Positions 38,133-46,816 of a DNA stretch of 64,000 nt are shown here, one piece after another. The stretch comes from an uncultured bacterium (lineage in GTDB: Bacteria; Cyanobacteriota; Vampirovibrionia; Gastranaerophilales; Gastranaerophilaceae). Numbering within the stretch: the first letter of the stretch is position 1; each line of letters begins with the position of its first letter. The translations under genes and the position numbers were made by a program. The stretch covers positions 474-64,473 of the forward strand of contig CASEDF010000003.1 of assembly GCA_949286705.1 (NCBI GenBank), given 5' to 3'. A model generated the notes under the pieces. It was not told the DNA's origin, did not search any database, and worked only from the letters and a program-made list of their open reading frames with translations.

Positions 38133-38715
38133 ATGACAGGATAAATCCGCCTTTATCGGCATTTTTAAGACTATCACCGTCAATTTTTGCACGTAAGTTT
38201 TTGATGTATTTGTAGACATAATCTCTGGGCAAATCCAGAAGCGCTGCCAAATCTTTTGCATAGACAATTTTGTTGCTGTTTTGTGCGAAATAATCAAAAA
38301 CTTTTTGTTCTCTGTCAGTGAGTGCTTTTTTGAAGACTATTCTTACTTCTTCTTTCAAATTTTTAGCCGGTTTTTCAGCTGTTTTAACCGGTTTAACGAC
38401 TTCTTTTTTCTGCACTGCCGTTTTTTTGGCAGTTGTTTGAGGCTCGTGTTTAATAAAAGGTGACGGAGCAATTTCGCGTTCGCGGGCATAGGCTCTATCT
38501 GCGATGGTGCTTAATCTTTCCGTACGTGTTTGCGCCCATTCATCGGTTTCATTGGAGATTACGGGTCTGCCTTTTAAAACTATATCAACGATATCGTTTG
38601 TATGTTTATCTTCTTCTAATTTTTTCCCCAATCTGGCAGCGTATTCTTCTAATGTTATCTTTTCTAATGAGCTTCTCCATTGCTTAATCTCTTCTTTGCT
38701 CAAATATTCAGACAT
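38128..38715 (-). CDS. Uncharacterised protein with C-terminal winged-helix-like domain
   Basis: This 195-residue protein has a helical N-terminus (MSEYLSKEEIKQWRSSLEKITLEEYAARLG), a Lys/Val/Pro/Ala-rich linker (about 85-120), and a C-terminal domain with KKALTDREQKVFDYFAQNSNKIVYAKDLAALLDLPRDYVYKYIKNLRAKI, which looks like a winged helix-turn-helix. A DNA-binding regulatory role is inferred. AAGGAG precedes the ATG; a TGTGC-TAAGTT promoter is at 38753-38763 (minus). Confidence 0.8.
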   Translation of the reverse strand: MSEYLSKEEIKQWRSSLEKITLEEYAARLGKKLEEDKHTNDIVDIVLKGRPVISNETDEWAQTRTERLSTIADRAYAREREIAPSPFIKHEPQTTAKKTAVQKKEVVKPVKTAEKPAKNLKEEVRIVFKKALTDREQKVFDYFAQNSNKIVYAKDLAALLDLPRDYVYKYIKNLRAKIDGDSLKNADKGGFILSL

Positions 38716-38850
38716 TCATTAATCTCCTTAAATAATCTCTTTCACAATATTTAACTTAGCACAAACCATGCCCGAATTGTGCAAAATGTTTCATAACGTA
38801 AATTTTTATGTTGAATATTTTACATTTGTTATATTTCTTTATAAAGAGAG

Positions 38851-39123
38851 GTTACTAAGATACTAAGGCAGTAAGATACTAAGAAGTTTTTAGAGTGAGT
38901 GAAGTGATTGGCACGTGAGGCTTCGAAGGATCTCTATGCCCCCTCTCCCGTTGGGAGAGGGTAAAATTTCGACACGAGCATTTGCGAGTGGCAGAAATTC
39001 GGGTGAGGGTTTCTTACTTTCAAATCCACCTTTGAAAAATTTATTATTTGTGCTAAATGAGAAGCAGGTCGGCTTATCCGACAGTTTTATCTTAGTGCCT
39101 TACTGCCTTAGTATCTTAGTAAC
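38851..39123. mobile_element. Repeat family B, copy 3: MITE-like element with 33-bp inverted ends
   Basis: Positions 38851-38883 and 39091-39123 are inverted repeats over 33 nt with two mismatches (GTTACTAAGATACTAAGGCA at the outer end). Inside are GTGAG pentamers, the CTCTCCCGTTGGGAGAGGG palindrome, the CACGAGCATTTGCGAGTGG module and a segment at about 39006-39056 identical to the ilvC promoter region. Its right end stops one base from the stop codon of the thymidylate-kinase-like gene. No coding capacity. It covers most of the gene-free stretch 38716-39124. Confidence 0.85.
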
Positions 39124-39124
39124 T

Positions 39125-39796
39125 TTAATCCAGCACGCCTGTGTCAAGGATTTTTTGGACTTCGGATTTCATAATTTTATGGATTTCGGGAATGGTTTTT
39201 GTTCCGTCAATACTGATAAACCCGTAGGCATTTTTCATTTTTTCATACTGCTCAAGGCACTTGTTCTGATAAATTTCAAAGCTGTTGTAAAAATCCGTTG
39301 AAAATCCGACATCTCTGCCGCTTTCGTAGAAATCAAGCCCTGTCGTACCTATAATTCTTTTCAGCAAAACATCGACGGGCATATCCAGATAAAATACCAG
39401 ATCAGGCTCCGGCGCGTATTCATAGAGGTTTTTAACCCATTCAATATTCTGACCTCTGACCACGTCGCGGGCGAGCGCGGTGTAGTAGTATCTATCCAAA
39501 AGCACAACAAATCCGGATTTCAAGGCAGGTATAATCTGGTTTTCCAATCTGTCGGCAAAATCCGCGGCATACAAGAGGCTGTATGTCGTTGCGTTAAGCA
39601 GGTTTCTGTCTTTTGCGTCATCAATAACATCCGCAATAAGCCTTGAGGTTTTCCACTCGGACACCATAACCCCGTAGGATTGGTCCTGCAGGTATTTTTT
39701 CAAAAGTTCAAGCTGGGTAGACTTGCCTGACCCGTCAGTACCTTCGATTACTATTAATAATCCTTCATATCCGTGTTTTGTTCTGAATTTTGTCAT
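39125..39796 (-). CDS. Thymidylate kinase-like protein 1
   Basis: This 223-residue P-loop kinase has VIEGTDGSGKSTQLELL (Walker A) near residues 16-32 and the LLDRYYYTALARDVVRGQ lid/LID-side segment. Canonical dTMP kinases have TREPGG after the P-loop; here it is VSEWKTSRLI. The closest pattern I know is the divergent thymidylate-kinase-like subgroup. It follows the paralogue at 39796-40470 with overlapping ends. Nucleotide monophosphate kinase activity is expected; the substrate is not certain. Confidence 0.82.
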   Translation of the reverse strand: MTKFRTKHGYEGLLIVIEGTDGSGKSTQLELLKKYLQDQSYGVMVSEWKTSRLIADVIDDAKDRNLLNATTYSLLYAADFADRLENQIIPALKSGFVVLLDRYYYTALARDVVRGQNIEWVKNLYEYAPEPDLVFYLDMPVDVLLKRIIGTTGLDFYESGRDVGFSTDFYNSFEIYQNKCLEQYEKMKNAYGFISIDGTKTIPEIHKIMKSEVQKILDTGVLD

Positions 39797-40470
39797 TAGA
39801 GTTCAACCCCCTTAGCCTCAAGAATTTCTGTGAGCATTTTTCTGATTTCGACCTGTTTTTTGTGGATTGTGTCATTGGCGTCGAGTTTCACGATATCAAA
39901 CTCTTTGAGCATTTTTTTGTATTCGTCGATGACGCGGGTTTGAAAAATCAAATAGCTTTCAAAAGGGTCATTGCTTAATTTCAAATCCATCCCTGCCTCG
40001 TAGAATTTTGGAGTTCTGTTGAAACAAATCCGCTCCATAGAGGTTTTGGGGTCAATATCAAAATAAATTGTCAAATCAGGTCTGATTGCAAAATCATAAA
40101 CCTGCCGCACCCATTTGGGGTCAACCCCTCTTGCGACGTCGCGGGCAAATGCCGTAAAGGCATATCTGTCGGCAAGCACGATAAAACCTGCTTTCAAAGC
40201 CGGTGCAATAACCTGTTTGAGCCTGTCCGCAAAATCAACCGCATGCAAAAGACTGAAAGTCCTCGGCGACAGCATATTTTTTTTCTTGGCAAGCTTTGTT
40301 GTCTGGCTGATTAAGGGGGAAGAATTCCATTCGGTATAAATAACGTCTTTGCCGCTTGCTTTGAGCCAATCTCTCAAAAGCGCAAGCTGGGTAGATTTTC
40401 CTGACCCGTCAATCCCTTCAACGCAGACGAGCGTGCCTTCATAATTGTGTTTTTCGGTTAATTTTGCCAA
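39796..40470 (-). CDS. Thymidylate kinase-like protein 2
   Basis: This 224-residue paralogue of the downstream gene has VEGIDGSGKSTQLALL, YTEWNSSPLI in place of TREPGG, and LADRYAFTAFARDVARGVDP. It also shares FSLLHAVDFADRL with the first copy (YSLLYAADFADRL). The start lies inside the 3' end of the YhaM-like gene (13-bp overlap) and its stop touches the next start. The three genes are one operon. I cannot tell which copy is the housekeeping dTMP kinase. Confidence 0.82.
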   Translation of the reverse strand: MAKLTEKHNYEGTLVCVEGIDGSGKSTQLALLRDWLKASGKDVIYTEWNSSPLISQTTKLAKKKNMLSPRTFSLLHAVDFADRLKQVIAPALKAGFIVLADRYAFTAFARDVARGVDPKWVRQVYDFAIRPDLTIYFDIDPKTSMERICFNRTPKFYEAGMDLKLSNDPFESYLIFQTRVIDEYKKMLKEFDIVKLDANDTIHKKQVEIRKMLTEILEAKGVEL

Positions 40471-41309
40471 TTTAATCCTCTTTCTATCATTGCAACGTTA
40501 ATTCTGCCGAATTTTGCGGACAAATTATCCATAAAGTGCAGGAAATAAAGTTCCGGCTCGAGGTCTTTTTCGTCCAGATCAATAATTGCGCCCCACTCAT
40601 CGCGTCCGTGGTGTGCCGCAATCATTTTTGCAATACGTTTGAAACCGTTCATCATACATAGCGAAAATCCGTACTGCGAGTGGCTCAACCATTCCGAGCG
40701 GAAATTTTCGTCATAATCTATCAGCCCTGTTTCCAAATCAACAGTGTATTCAAAAATCTTGCCTATGTCGTGCAGAATACACGCTGCAATTGCAATATCG
40801 CGGCTGATTTTAAGCGTAAACATTTCAAGATTTTTTTCCGCGAACTGCACGCACTCAATCGTGTGAACCATAAGCCCCCCGATATAGTTGTGGTGCATAA
40901 CTTTTGCCGCAGGCATAATTTTGATTTTTTCTTTATGTTCCTCAAAATATGCACTGAGAAATCCGCGCAGTTTTTCATCTTTTATTGTATCAAAATAGCC
41001 CGTAAGCTTTTTGTAGGTTTCTTCGCGTTCAGCCTCATCCAGACCGGTTTTTGCCTCTTTTATAAGCTCCAGTGAGGTAACAAGGCAGTTGTTGAACTTT
41101 TCGTTAAAACTCGCCGTCACAATTCTGACCAGATTGCCTGTTCTGAATAGCTTATTGTCAAGCCTGTTCAGGGTTTCTTCCCACAAAACGCAGTTTAAAA
41201 TTGCGTTATTTTTGGTGTCTTTAAGCTGAAGCTTGCCCATTTTGGTGCCGGCTTTTGTGTCGCCTATTGCAAATGTTACTACTTCGTAAATTGTTTCCGT
41301 ATCAAACAT
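40458..41309 (-). CDS. OB-fold/HD-domain 3'-5' exoribonuclease, YhaM-like
   Basis: This 283-residue protein has an N-terminal OB-type domain (about 15-85, KMGKLQLKDTKNNAILNCVLW) and a C-terminal HD domain. The metal ligands lie in MHHNYIGGLMVHTIECV and AACILHDIGKIFEY, with a further AAHHGRDEWG. This order matches YhaM/CBF1 nucleases. It starts 3 bp after ilvC on the minus strand and overlaps the kinase gene downstream. Confidence 0.87.
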   Translation of the reverse strand: MFDTETIYEVVTFAIGDTKAGTKMGKLQLKDTKNNAILNCVLWEETLNRLDNKLFRTGNLVRIVTASFNEKFNNCLVTSLELIKEAKTGLDEAEREETYKKLTGYFDTIKDEKLRGFLSAYFEEHKEKIKIMPAAKVMHHNYIGGLMVHTIECVQFAEKNLEMFTLKISRDIAIAACILHDIGKIFEYTVDLETGLIDYDENFRSEWLSHSQYGFSLCMMNGFKRIAKMIAAHHGRDEWGAIIDLDEKDLEPELYFLHFMDNLSAKFGRINVAMIERGLNWQN

Positions 41310-41311
41310 AT

Positions 41312-42328
41312 CTAATTCTTTTCCCTGTTAATTAATTTTTCTTTACCCCAGACAAATGAGGAGCGGATTTCTTCGCCGATTTTTTCGATTTGAGCACCGG
41401 AATTTTCTTTTCTCAGCTCATTGAATTTTTTGCAGCCGGAATTCATTTCTGCTAAAAATTCATCCGCGAATTTGCCTGATTGAATATTTTTCAGAATTTC
41501 TTTCATCGCCTGTTTTGATTCATTTCCGATAACTTTTGGACCGCGGGTCATATCGCCGTATTCAGCGGTATTGGAAATTGAATATCTCATATCCCCGAGT
41601 CCGCCCTGACAGATTAAATCAACAATCAATTTCATCTCGTGCAGGGTTTCAAAATAAGCCATATAAGGCGAATATCCGGCTTCAACCAGAGTGTCGAATC
41701 CTGTTTTAATAAGCGCGGAAATTCCGCCGCAAATTACAGCCTGCTCGCCAAAAAGGTCGGTTTCGGTTTCTTCGCGGAAAGTGGTTTCAAGAATTCCGGC
41801 ACGTCCCGCGCCTATTGCAGAGGCATAAGAGAGCGCAACTTCTTTTGAATCGCCTGAAGGATCCTGATAAACCGCAATCAATGACGGAACACCTTTGCCA
41901 TCTATGTATTCGCTTCTGACCGTATGCCCCGGACCTTTGGGCGCAACCATAATAACGTTCACATCCTCAGGCGGCACAATTCTTTTGAAATGTATATTAA
42001 ACCCGTGCGAAAACATCAGGTACTGACCTTTTTTCATATGGGGCTTGATTTGCCGTTCATAAACCTCTGCCTGAATTTCGTCCGGTATAAGAATTTGTAC
42101 GATATCAGCCTGTTTTACGGCATCTTCGATACTCATTGTCAAAAGCCCGTATTCTTTTGCCTTTTGATCGGATTTGCCCCCTTGTCTTAAGCCCAGAATT
42201 ACGTCGCAGCCTGAATCTTTAAGGTTCAGGGATTGTCCGTAGCCCTGTGAGCCGAACCCGATTACAGCGATTTTTTTTGTTTTGATTAAATTTTTGTCAA
42301 TATCCTTGTCTAAGTAAATTTTTACCAT
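41312..42328 (-). CDS. ilvC: Ketol-acid reductoisomerase, class I
   Basis: ATG 42328 with GAGGTGG gives 338 residues; GTG 42334 overlaps that ribosome site. The enzyme makes dihydroxy-valerate/isoleucine precursors in branched-chain synthesis using NADPH. It has the dinucleotide motif [39 protein letters not shown], and the metal site [19 protein letters not shown]. The knotted C-terminal domain follows. The other ilv genes are not in the window. Its promoter seems to sit within a repeat. Confidence 0.98.
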   Translation of the reverse strand: MVKIYLDKDIDKNLIKTKKIAVIGFGSQGYGQSLNLKDSGCDVILGLRQGGKSDQKAKEYGLLTMSIEDAVKQADIVQILIPDEIQAEVYERQIKPHMKKGQYLMFSHGFNIHFKRIVPPEDVNVIMVAPKGPGHTVRSEYIDGKGVPSLIAVYQDPSGDSKEVALSYASAIGAGRAGILETTFREETETDLFGEQAVICGGISALIKTGFDTLVEAGYSPYMAYFETLHEMKLIVDLICQGGLGDMRYSISNTAEYGDMTRGPKVIGNESKQAMKEILKNIQSGKFADEFLAEMNSGCKKFNELRKENSGAQIEKIGEEIRSSFVWGKEKLINREKN

Positions 42329-42345
42329 ATCCACCTCGTCAATTT

Positions 42346-42356
42346 ATCTTAGCACA
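42346..42356 (-). promoter_or_regulatory. ilvC extended -10 promoter at the edge of repeat B
   Basis: On the minus strand TTTGTGC precedes TAAGAT (42346-42351); ATG 42328 lies 17 nt beyond. The sequence upstream (about 42349-42402) is the same as 39004-39056 inside repeat copy 3, through TTTGTGCTAA. Confidence 0.6.
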
Positions 42357-42549
42357 AAGAATAAATTTTTCAAAGGTGGATTTGAAAGTAAGAAACCCTC
42401 ACCAGAATTTCTACCACTCGCAGATGCCCGTGTCGAAAAACTCCCCTCTCCCAACGGGAGAGGGGAGTTTTTTTTATCAGGATTGCAGGTTGAACAAACC
42501 TGCACGACAGTAAATTCTTAGTATCTTACTGCCTTAGTATCTTAGTAAC
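42349..42549. repeat. Repeat family B, copy 4
   Basis: Modules in order are the promoter-bearing segment shared with copy 3 (inverted relative to it), CACTCGCAGATGCCCGTG, the CTCTCCCAACGGGAGAGG palindrome, the GCAGGTT-GAAC-AAACCTGC hairpin and the 33-bp right terminal module 42517-42549. It ends two bases before the stop codon of the GNAT-like gene. Confidence 0.85.
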
Positions 42550-42551
42550 TT

Positions 42552-43532
42552 TTAATTTGAAATAAGCCTGTTTTCGCCGAAAGAAAAGACCTTGAGGACG
42601 CTTTCGGCTTCTTTAACAGGTTTGTAGAAATCTTTTACGAAAACGCACTGGGTCTGGATGCAGTTAAGATTACGGCTGTGGAGATATTCTTCGAGTATAT
42701 CGGCATTTTTTGCATACTGGCGGTGTTTTAAAAACGCGGTAAAATGTGACTTGCGGCGGCGGATTTCACCGAGTCCGAAGTTCAAAATTTCATCGTAATC
42801 AAATTGGTAACCGTTATTGGTTGAAATATCTATTATAAAATTCAGGTTATCAACCGTGGTGATTGAAAGATAGGCGATGATATTTTCACCGCCTTCCAGC
42901 ACATAACGGTTTTTGTAGTATTTGTTAAATCCCGCAAACAAAGACTCCGAGTATTCAGACGGAATTCTTTCCATAGAGGGCTTATAAAGATTATTCAATT
43001 CGCCGTTATAAAGTCTTGCAACGGCTTTTGTGTCATCATTCTGGCAGGGGCGGAAGTTAGCCGCAGACGGGTTTTGCGGAAAAAAATTGTCAAGCTTCCA
43101 CAAATTTTCATACGAACACTGTCTGAAGCCGCAGCCCTCCACAAACAGCGTGCATAATTCATCGTGGCTTATGTCAACATATACCATAAAGCAGTGTGCG
43201 CCTTTTGCTCCGTATTTCGCTATGATGAATTCTATTAATTGTTTGCCGACATTATAAAAATCCTGTTTGAAAACAAGACGCGTTATGTTGATTTTGTAAG
43301 GGTTTCCGGCAGTCGGTTCAACTGTTATAAGCCCGAGGATTTCATCCCCTTCCAGCAGGATATAAGATTCCGCTTTAAACTTATACGGCAGAGGCAGAAG
43401 ATTATTCAGGATGCCCGCGGGTTCTTCCATAATCATTTTCAAAAACCTGTCGTGCTCCTCGGCGCCCAGATAGGAAACCATTTTTTCGATTTTAGGATAA
43501 TCAAAGCAGAATAATTTTCGAATCCTCGTCAT
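42552..43532 (-). CDS. GNAT-like acetyltransferase-related protein
   Basis: This 326-residue protein has a first half (about 1-150) with the alternating beta/alpha pattern of GNAT folds (ESYILLEGDEILGLITVEP... VGKQLIEFIIAKYGAKGAHCFMVYVDISHDELCTLFVEGCGFRQCSYENLWKL) and a second, more divergent half. A double-GNAT architecture is likely. The Q/R-x-x-G-x-G/A acetyl-CoA loop is not clearly conserved, so activity is unsure. TAAAAT (43539-43544, minus) lies 6 nt before the ATG and no Shine-Dalgarno is seen. Confidence 0.7.
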   Translation of the reverse strand: MTRIRKLFCFDYPKIEKMVSYLGAEEHDRFLKMIMEEPAGILNNLLPLPYKFKAESYILLEGDEILGLITVEPTAGNPYKINITRLVFKQDFYNVGKQLIEFIIAKYGAKGAHCFMVYVDISHDELCTLFVEGCGFRQCSYENLWKLDNFFPQNPSAANFRPCQNDDTKAVARLYNGELNNLYKPSMERIPSEYSESLFAGFNKYYKNRYVLEGGENIIAYLSITTVDNLNFIIDISTNNGYQFDYDEILNFGLGEIRRRKSHFTAFLKHRQYAKNADILEEYLHSRNLNCIQTQCVFVKDFYKPVKEAESVLKVFSFGENRLISN

Positions 43533-43538
43533 ATTTAT

Positions 43539-43544
43539 ATTTTA
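43539..43544 (-). promoter_or_regulatory. -10 box for leaderless transcription of the GNAT-like gene
   Basis: TAAAAT on the minus strand followed by ATAAAT and then the ATG at 43532. Confidence 0.5.
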
Positions 43545-43569
43545 ATATATCTTTTATTTTCATGCAAGT

Positions 43570-43580
43570 TGTGCTAAGAT
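43570..43580 (+). promoter_or_regulatory. Extended -10 promoter of the dehydrogenase pair
   Basis: TTGTGC then TAAGAT (43575-43580); the leader of about 13 nt carries GCGAGG before ATG 43600. Confidence 0.55.
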
Positions 43581-43599
43581 ATTTTTTGCGAGGCGAGAT

Positions 43600-44583
43600 A
43601 TGAAAATAGCTGTAATAAATAAAGGTAAAATTGTTGTAAAAGAAACCCCGGATATTGAATTAAACGGCAGAGAAGGCGCAATAGTTAAAGTTTTGGGCTG
43701 CGGTCTGTGCGGGTCTGACATCGTAAAATTTATTCATAAAATTTCAAAAGACGGAACAGTACTCGGACACGAAATCGTTGCCGAAATTGTTGAAATTAAT
43801 TCTAAAACGAACTTTAAAATCGGCGACGAAATTGTTACATCGCACCATATCCCCTGCGGGGAATGCGTTTACTGCAAAAACGGAAACGTTTCAATGTGCG
43901 AGCATTTTAAATCAACAAACATTGTCCCCGGCGGATTTAGCGAATATGTTTATCTGTCGGAAGAACATTTGAAAAACGTGGCACACGTTAAGCCGGAAAA
44001 TTTGACCGATATTGAGGCATCTTTTTATGAACCTCTCGGCTGCTGCGTCAGAGCAATAAAAAGGGCCAATTTACGCGGAAACGCAACGGTGCTTGTTGTG
44101 GGTCTGGGTACAATCGGACTTATGATGGCGCAGGCTCTGAAAGCTTTCGGAATGGACGTTATGGGCTGCGATTTAATTCCCGACAGGGTTAACCGCCTCA
44201 GAAATCTCGGAATTGCAGCATGCAACGTCAGAGAAATGGATCCGAATTTCAAAGCGGACGGTGTTTTTATGACCTCAGGTGCCGACAAAGCCATTAATAC
44301 CGCGCTTAAATACGTCAGAAACGGCGGAAAAATTCTCGTATTTTCAAGCACTCCGAACAACTGGGGCTACGCTAATAACGAAATTTACTATAGAGAACTT
44401 ACCGTTCTCGGAAGCTATTCGCCGGCGCCTGTGGATTTGGAGGATTCTTTAAACCTTTTGAGATCTCATCAGGTCAAAGTCGCCGGACTTTCAACCGTGT
44501 ATGAGCTTGATGATATTCAAAAAGCCTTTGACGACACGATGAATAACCGGATTATGAAGGCTTATATCAAGATTAAGGAGTAA
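43600..44583 (+). CDS. Zinc-dependent medium-chain dehydrogenase 1
   Basis: This 327-residue protein belongs to the zinc-binding MDR family. LGCGLCGSDIVKF has the catalytic-zinc cysteine, LGHEIVAEI the zinc-binding His-Glu, and HHIPCGECVYCKNGNVSMC the four structural-zinc cysteines. The Rossmann motif is VVGLGTIGLMMAQAL near residue 165. It acts on an alcohol or polyol with NAD(P), but the substrate is unknown. It is followed after 1 nt by a second MDR gene, so they are an operon. Confidence 0.87.
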   Translation: MKIAVINKGKIVVKETPDIELNGREGAIVKVLGCGLCGSDIVKFIHKISKDGTVLGHEIVAEIVEINSKTNFKIGDEIVTSHHIPCGECVYCKNGNVSMCEHFKSTNIVPGGFSEYVYLSEEHLKNVAHVKPENLTDIEASFYEPLGCCVRAIKRANLRGNATVLVVGLGTIGLMMAQALKAFGMDVMGCDLIPDRVNRLRNLGIAACNVREMDPNFKADGVFMTSGADKAINTALKYVRNGGKILVFSSTPNNWGYANNEIYYRELTVLGSYSPAPVDLEDSLNLLRSHQVKVAGLSTVYELDDIQKAFDDTMNNRIMKAYIKIKE

Positions 44584-44584
44584 T

Positions 44585-45622
44585 ATGAAAGCAATACAGT
44601 ATTACGGACCGCAAAATATAAAGCTGGAAGAAGTTATGGTCAAACCGCCCGAGGAAGGCGAAGTTGTCGTAAAGGTTATGGCGGCTTTGACCTGCGGGAC
44701 GGATGTCAAAACGTTCAGACGCGGTCATCCGGTGTTGATTAAAAATATTCCGTCGGGTTTCGGGCATGAATTTTCGGGAATCGTTGAAAAAGTCGGGCGC
44801 GGCGTTGAAGAATTTAAACCCGGAGATCGTGTCGTTGCGGCAAATTCAGCCCCCTGCGGCGACTGTTTTTTCTGCAGACGCGGAGAATATAATTTGTGCG
44901 AAAATTTGAACCTGTTAAACGGTGCTTACGCTGAATATATCACTGTTCCGGCACGAATTGTCAAAAAAAATATGCTGATTTTGCCGGATGATTTGGCATT
45001 TGAGAGAGCTGCATTTTGTGAACCTCTGGCAAACGTTGTCCACGGAGTTGAAAGAACAGGTATAAAACCCGGAGATTCCGTCGGGATTATCGGAATAGGA
45101 CCTATCGGTTTGATGTTCGCAAGGCTTGCAAAGCTTAAAGGCGCACGCGTTATTGCCGCAGGCAGAAATCCTCTGAAGCTTAAAATGGCGGAAGAATTTT
45201 CTCATGCGGACGAAATTGTGGATTTGAAAAAATACCCCAATCCCGAAAAGATTTTTAAAGCTTTTTCCGAAGAAGAAAAAGGGCTTGATATTGCGGTTGA
45301 ATGCGTCGGGCTGCCGGAGATTTGGGAAAGAATTTTTACCTGCGTCCGCCCGGGCGGTACGGTACACTTTTTCGGCGGCTGCAAATCAGGTTCCACAGTG
45401 ACTTTTGATACTACCAAAATGCACTACGGCGATATTACCATGATGAGTGTTTTTCACCATACGCCAAAATACTTCCGTATGGCGCTTGATTATATCGCAT
45501 CAGGCGAAGTTGAGGTCGAAAAGCTTATCACGGACACCCTTCCGCTTGAAAAAGTCGAATACGCTATGAATCAGCATATTGAAGGCAAAGCCTTGAAATT
45601 TTTGATTAAGCCCAATAGCTGA
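44585..45622 (+). CDS. Zinc-dependent medium-chain dehydrogenase 2
   Basis: This 345-residue MDR protein has LTCGTDVKTF (zinc), GFGHEFSGIVEKVG, NSAPCGDCFFCRRGEYNLC (structural zinc) and GIIGIGPIGLMFARLAKLKG as cofactor motif. The C-terminal GGTVHFFGGCKSGSTVTFDT follows the same plan as threonine/sorbitol dehydrogenase relatives. AAGGAG overlaps the preceding stop. The pairing suggests two steps or a heteromeric enzyme in one pathway. Confidence 0.87.
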   Translation: MKAIQYYGPQNIKLEEVMVKPPEEGEVVVKVMAALTCGTDVKTFRRGHPVLIKNIPSGFGHEFSGIVEKVGRGVEEFKPGDRVVAANSAPCGDCFFCRRGEYNLCENLNLLNGAYAEYITVPARIVKKNMLILPDDLAFERAAFCEPLANVVHGVERTGIKPGDSVGIIGIGPIGLMFARLAKLKGARVIAAGRNPLKLKMAEEFSHADEIVDLKKYPNPEKIFKAFSEEEKGLDIAVECVGLPEIWERIFTCVRPGGTVHFFGGCKSGSTVTFDTTKMHYGDITMMSVFHHTPKYFRMALDYIASGEVEVEKLITDTLPLEKVEYAMNQHIEGKALKFLIKPNS

Positions 45623-45657
45623 CAGGTTAAGAATTTTTTTATAAATTAACTGATAAT

Positions 45658-45686
45658 TAAAAAGGCGGATAAAATCCGCCTTTAAA
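45658..45686 (-). terminator. Terminator of the 51-aa protein gene
   Basis: AAAGGCGGAT and ATCCGCCTTT pair perfectly around a 3-nt loop (10 bp). The T-run lies on the minus-strand side; an A-run on the other side makes it potentially bidirectional. Confidence 0.85.
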
Positions 45687-45698
45687 AATCTCTCTTCA

Positions 45699-45854
45699 TT
45701 ATTTCACGGCTCTTAACTTGGCCTGAATACCCGCGTCCGCGTTTATTGCGTTCGCATTCATTAACGCCATGGAACGGCGTTTTCTCGCTCCTCTTAATAT
45801 AAATTCAACACTGTCGCTTATGTTACACGAAGGTTGTGAAATCTTTTTTAGCAT
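45699..45854 (-). CDS. Small uncharacterised protein, 51 aa
   Basis: ATG 45854 follows AAAGGAG at good spacing. The product starts MLKKISQPSCNISDSVEFIL, then RGARKRRSMALMNANAINA and ends basic. It has no membrane helix or known motif. A perfect terminator follows the stop by 13 nt. A longer frame reaching 45959 exists but lacks a ribosome site. Confidence 0.7.
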   Translation of the reverse strand: MLKKISQPSCNISDSVEFILRGARKRRSMALMNANAINADAGIQAKLRAVK

Positions 45855-45975
45855 GAGATACTCCTTTATATTTTTTTTATCGGAGCTTTTGCAGACAATC
45901 TTTAATATTTTTTTCCGTTTGTAAACAAAATTTAACATGATTTTGTAAAAATTATTCATTAATTTATTTTGTTTT

Positions 45976-45981
45976 TATAAT
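45976..45981 (+). promoter_or_regulatory. -10 element of the 255-aa protein gene
   Basis: TTTT then TATAAT; the ATG at 46000 follows AGGGGG. Confidence 0.5.
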
Positions 45982-45999
45982 AAGCATAGGGGGAATATT

Positions 46000-46767
46000 A
46001 TGGAAAAAATTACATTGGCTGTGCCGTCAACAAATTTGTTAAAAAATTACGGTGCAACCGTTCAACAAAAAAGAGAAACTTTTACGGCGGAAAAAGAGCC
46101 TGCAAAAGAAATAATCAGTAAAGAAGCCGCAGATGCTTCAAGAGCCTACAGCGGAGTTGCCGTAAAACAGCCGTTTGAAAAGAAAAGTTTTGACGATAAA
46201 AAAGCCGAACTTTTAAGTAACGGTAAAGTCGAAGGTGAAAATTTTAAGATTTACAATGCAGGCAAAAACCTCAGGGTGCTGGAAGTTCTTAATGACGGCA
46301 AACCGTCGGAAATTTATTACTATAATGACAGCGGAAATCCGGATGGTTTTACAAAATATCAATACTGTCTGAATTCCGAAACGACCGGTTTGAAATATTC
46401 AGCAGCAGCTTATGACGGCAATGGTGTTTTTAAGTCACGAACTAATATTTATGAAAAAGATAAGTCACCCTATACCGGTATTGATGTGAATTTTGAAACC
46501 GAAGCGGAAGATTTGATTGAACATCTTAAATCCGAAAATATCAGATTTGCGGTTGATAAATTTGTTGACGGGGAATTGACTACGGATGTCATAACCGCGT
46601 TTGATGCCGGTAAGGTTTATAAGTATGAATTTGTCCGTGATATAAACGGAAATCCGGTTGAGATGAGAAAAATAGAAACGGATGAGAACGGAAAAGATTT
46701 AAGATATATTACTTTTTCTCCAGATGAAACATCTTATACGGAATACAAAGAAAGTTTTGTCGCATAA
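46000..46767 (+). CDS. Uncharacterised protein, 255 aa
   Basis: This soluble protein starts MEKITLAVPSTNLLKNYGAT and has a charged N-terminal region (ETFTAEKEPAKEI), followed by beta-rich repeats with periodic D-G/N-G turns (NDGKPSEIYYYNDSGNPDGF, YDGNGVF, RDINGNPVEM, DENGKDLRYITF). These resemble MORN/YD-type solenoid turns. There is no signal peptide. It is monocistronic, with its own promoter and a terminator. Function is unknown. Confidence 0.75.
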   Translation: MEKITLAVPSTNLLKNYGATVQQKRETFTAEKEPAKEIISKEAADASRAYSGVAVKQPFEKKSFDDKKAELLSNGKVEGENFKIYNAGKNLRVLEVLNDGKPSEIYYYNDSGNPDGFTKYQYCLNSETTGLKYSAAAYDGNGVFKSRTNIYEKDKSPYTGIDVNFETEAEDLIEHLKSENIRFAVDKFVDGELTTDVITAFDAGKVYKYEFVRDINGNPVEMRKIETDENGKDLRYITFSPDETSYTEYKESFVA

Positions 46768-46773
46768 ATGCAA

Positions 46774-46804
46774 TAAAAAAGAGGACCGGAGTCCTCTTTT
46801 TTTA
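46774..46804. terminator. Bidirectional terminator (255-aa gene / rpmA)
   Basis: AAAAAAGAGGAC-CGGA-GTCCTCTTTTTTT lies between the two convergent genes. Confidence 0.9.
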
Positions 46805-46816
46805 TTGTTTTAAATT

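Noticed and set aside
38851-38890. CRISPR-like appearance of the TTAGTATC/GATACTAA runs
   Set aside because: The short units repeat without unique spacers and occur as inverted ends of an element.
38915-39301. 128-aa plus-strand frame
   Set aside because: Its start lies in a family B repeat and the rest is antisense to the kinase-like gene; no ribosome site.
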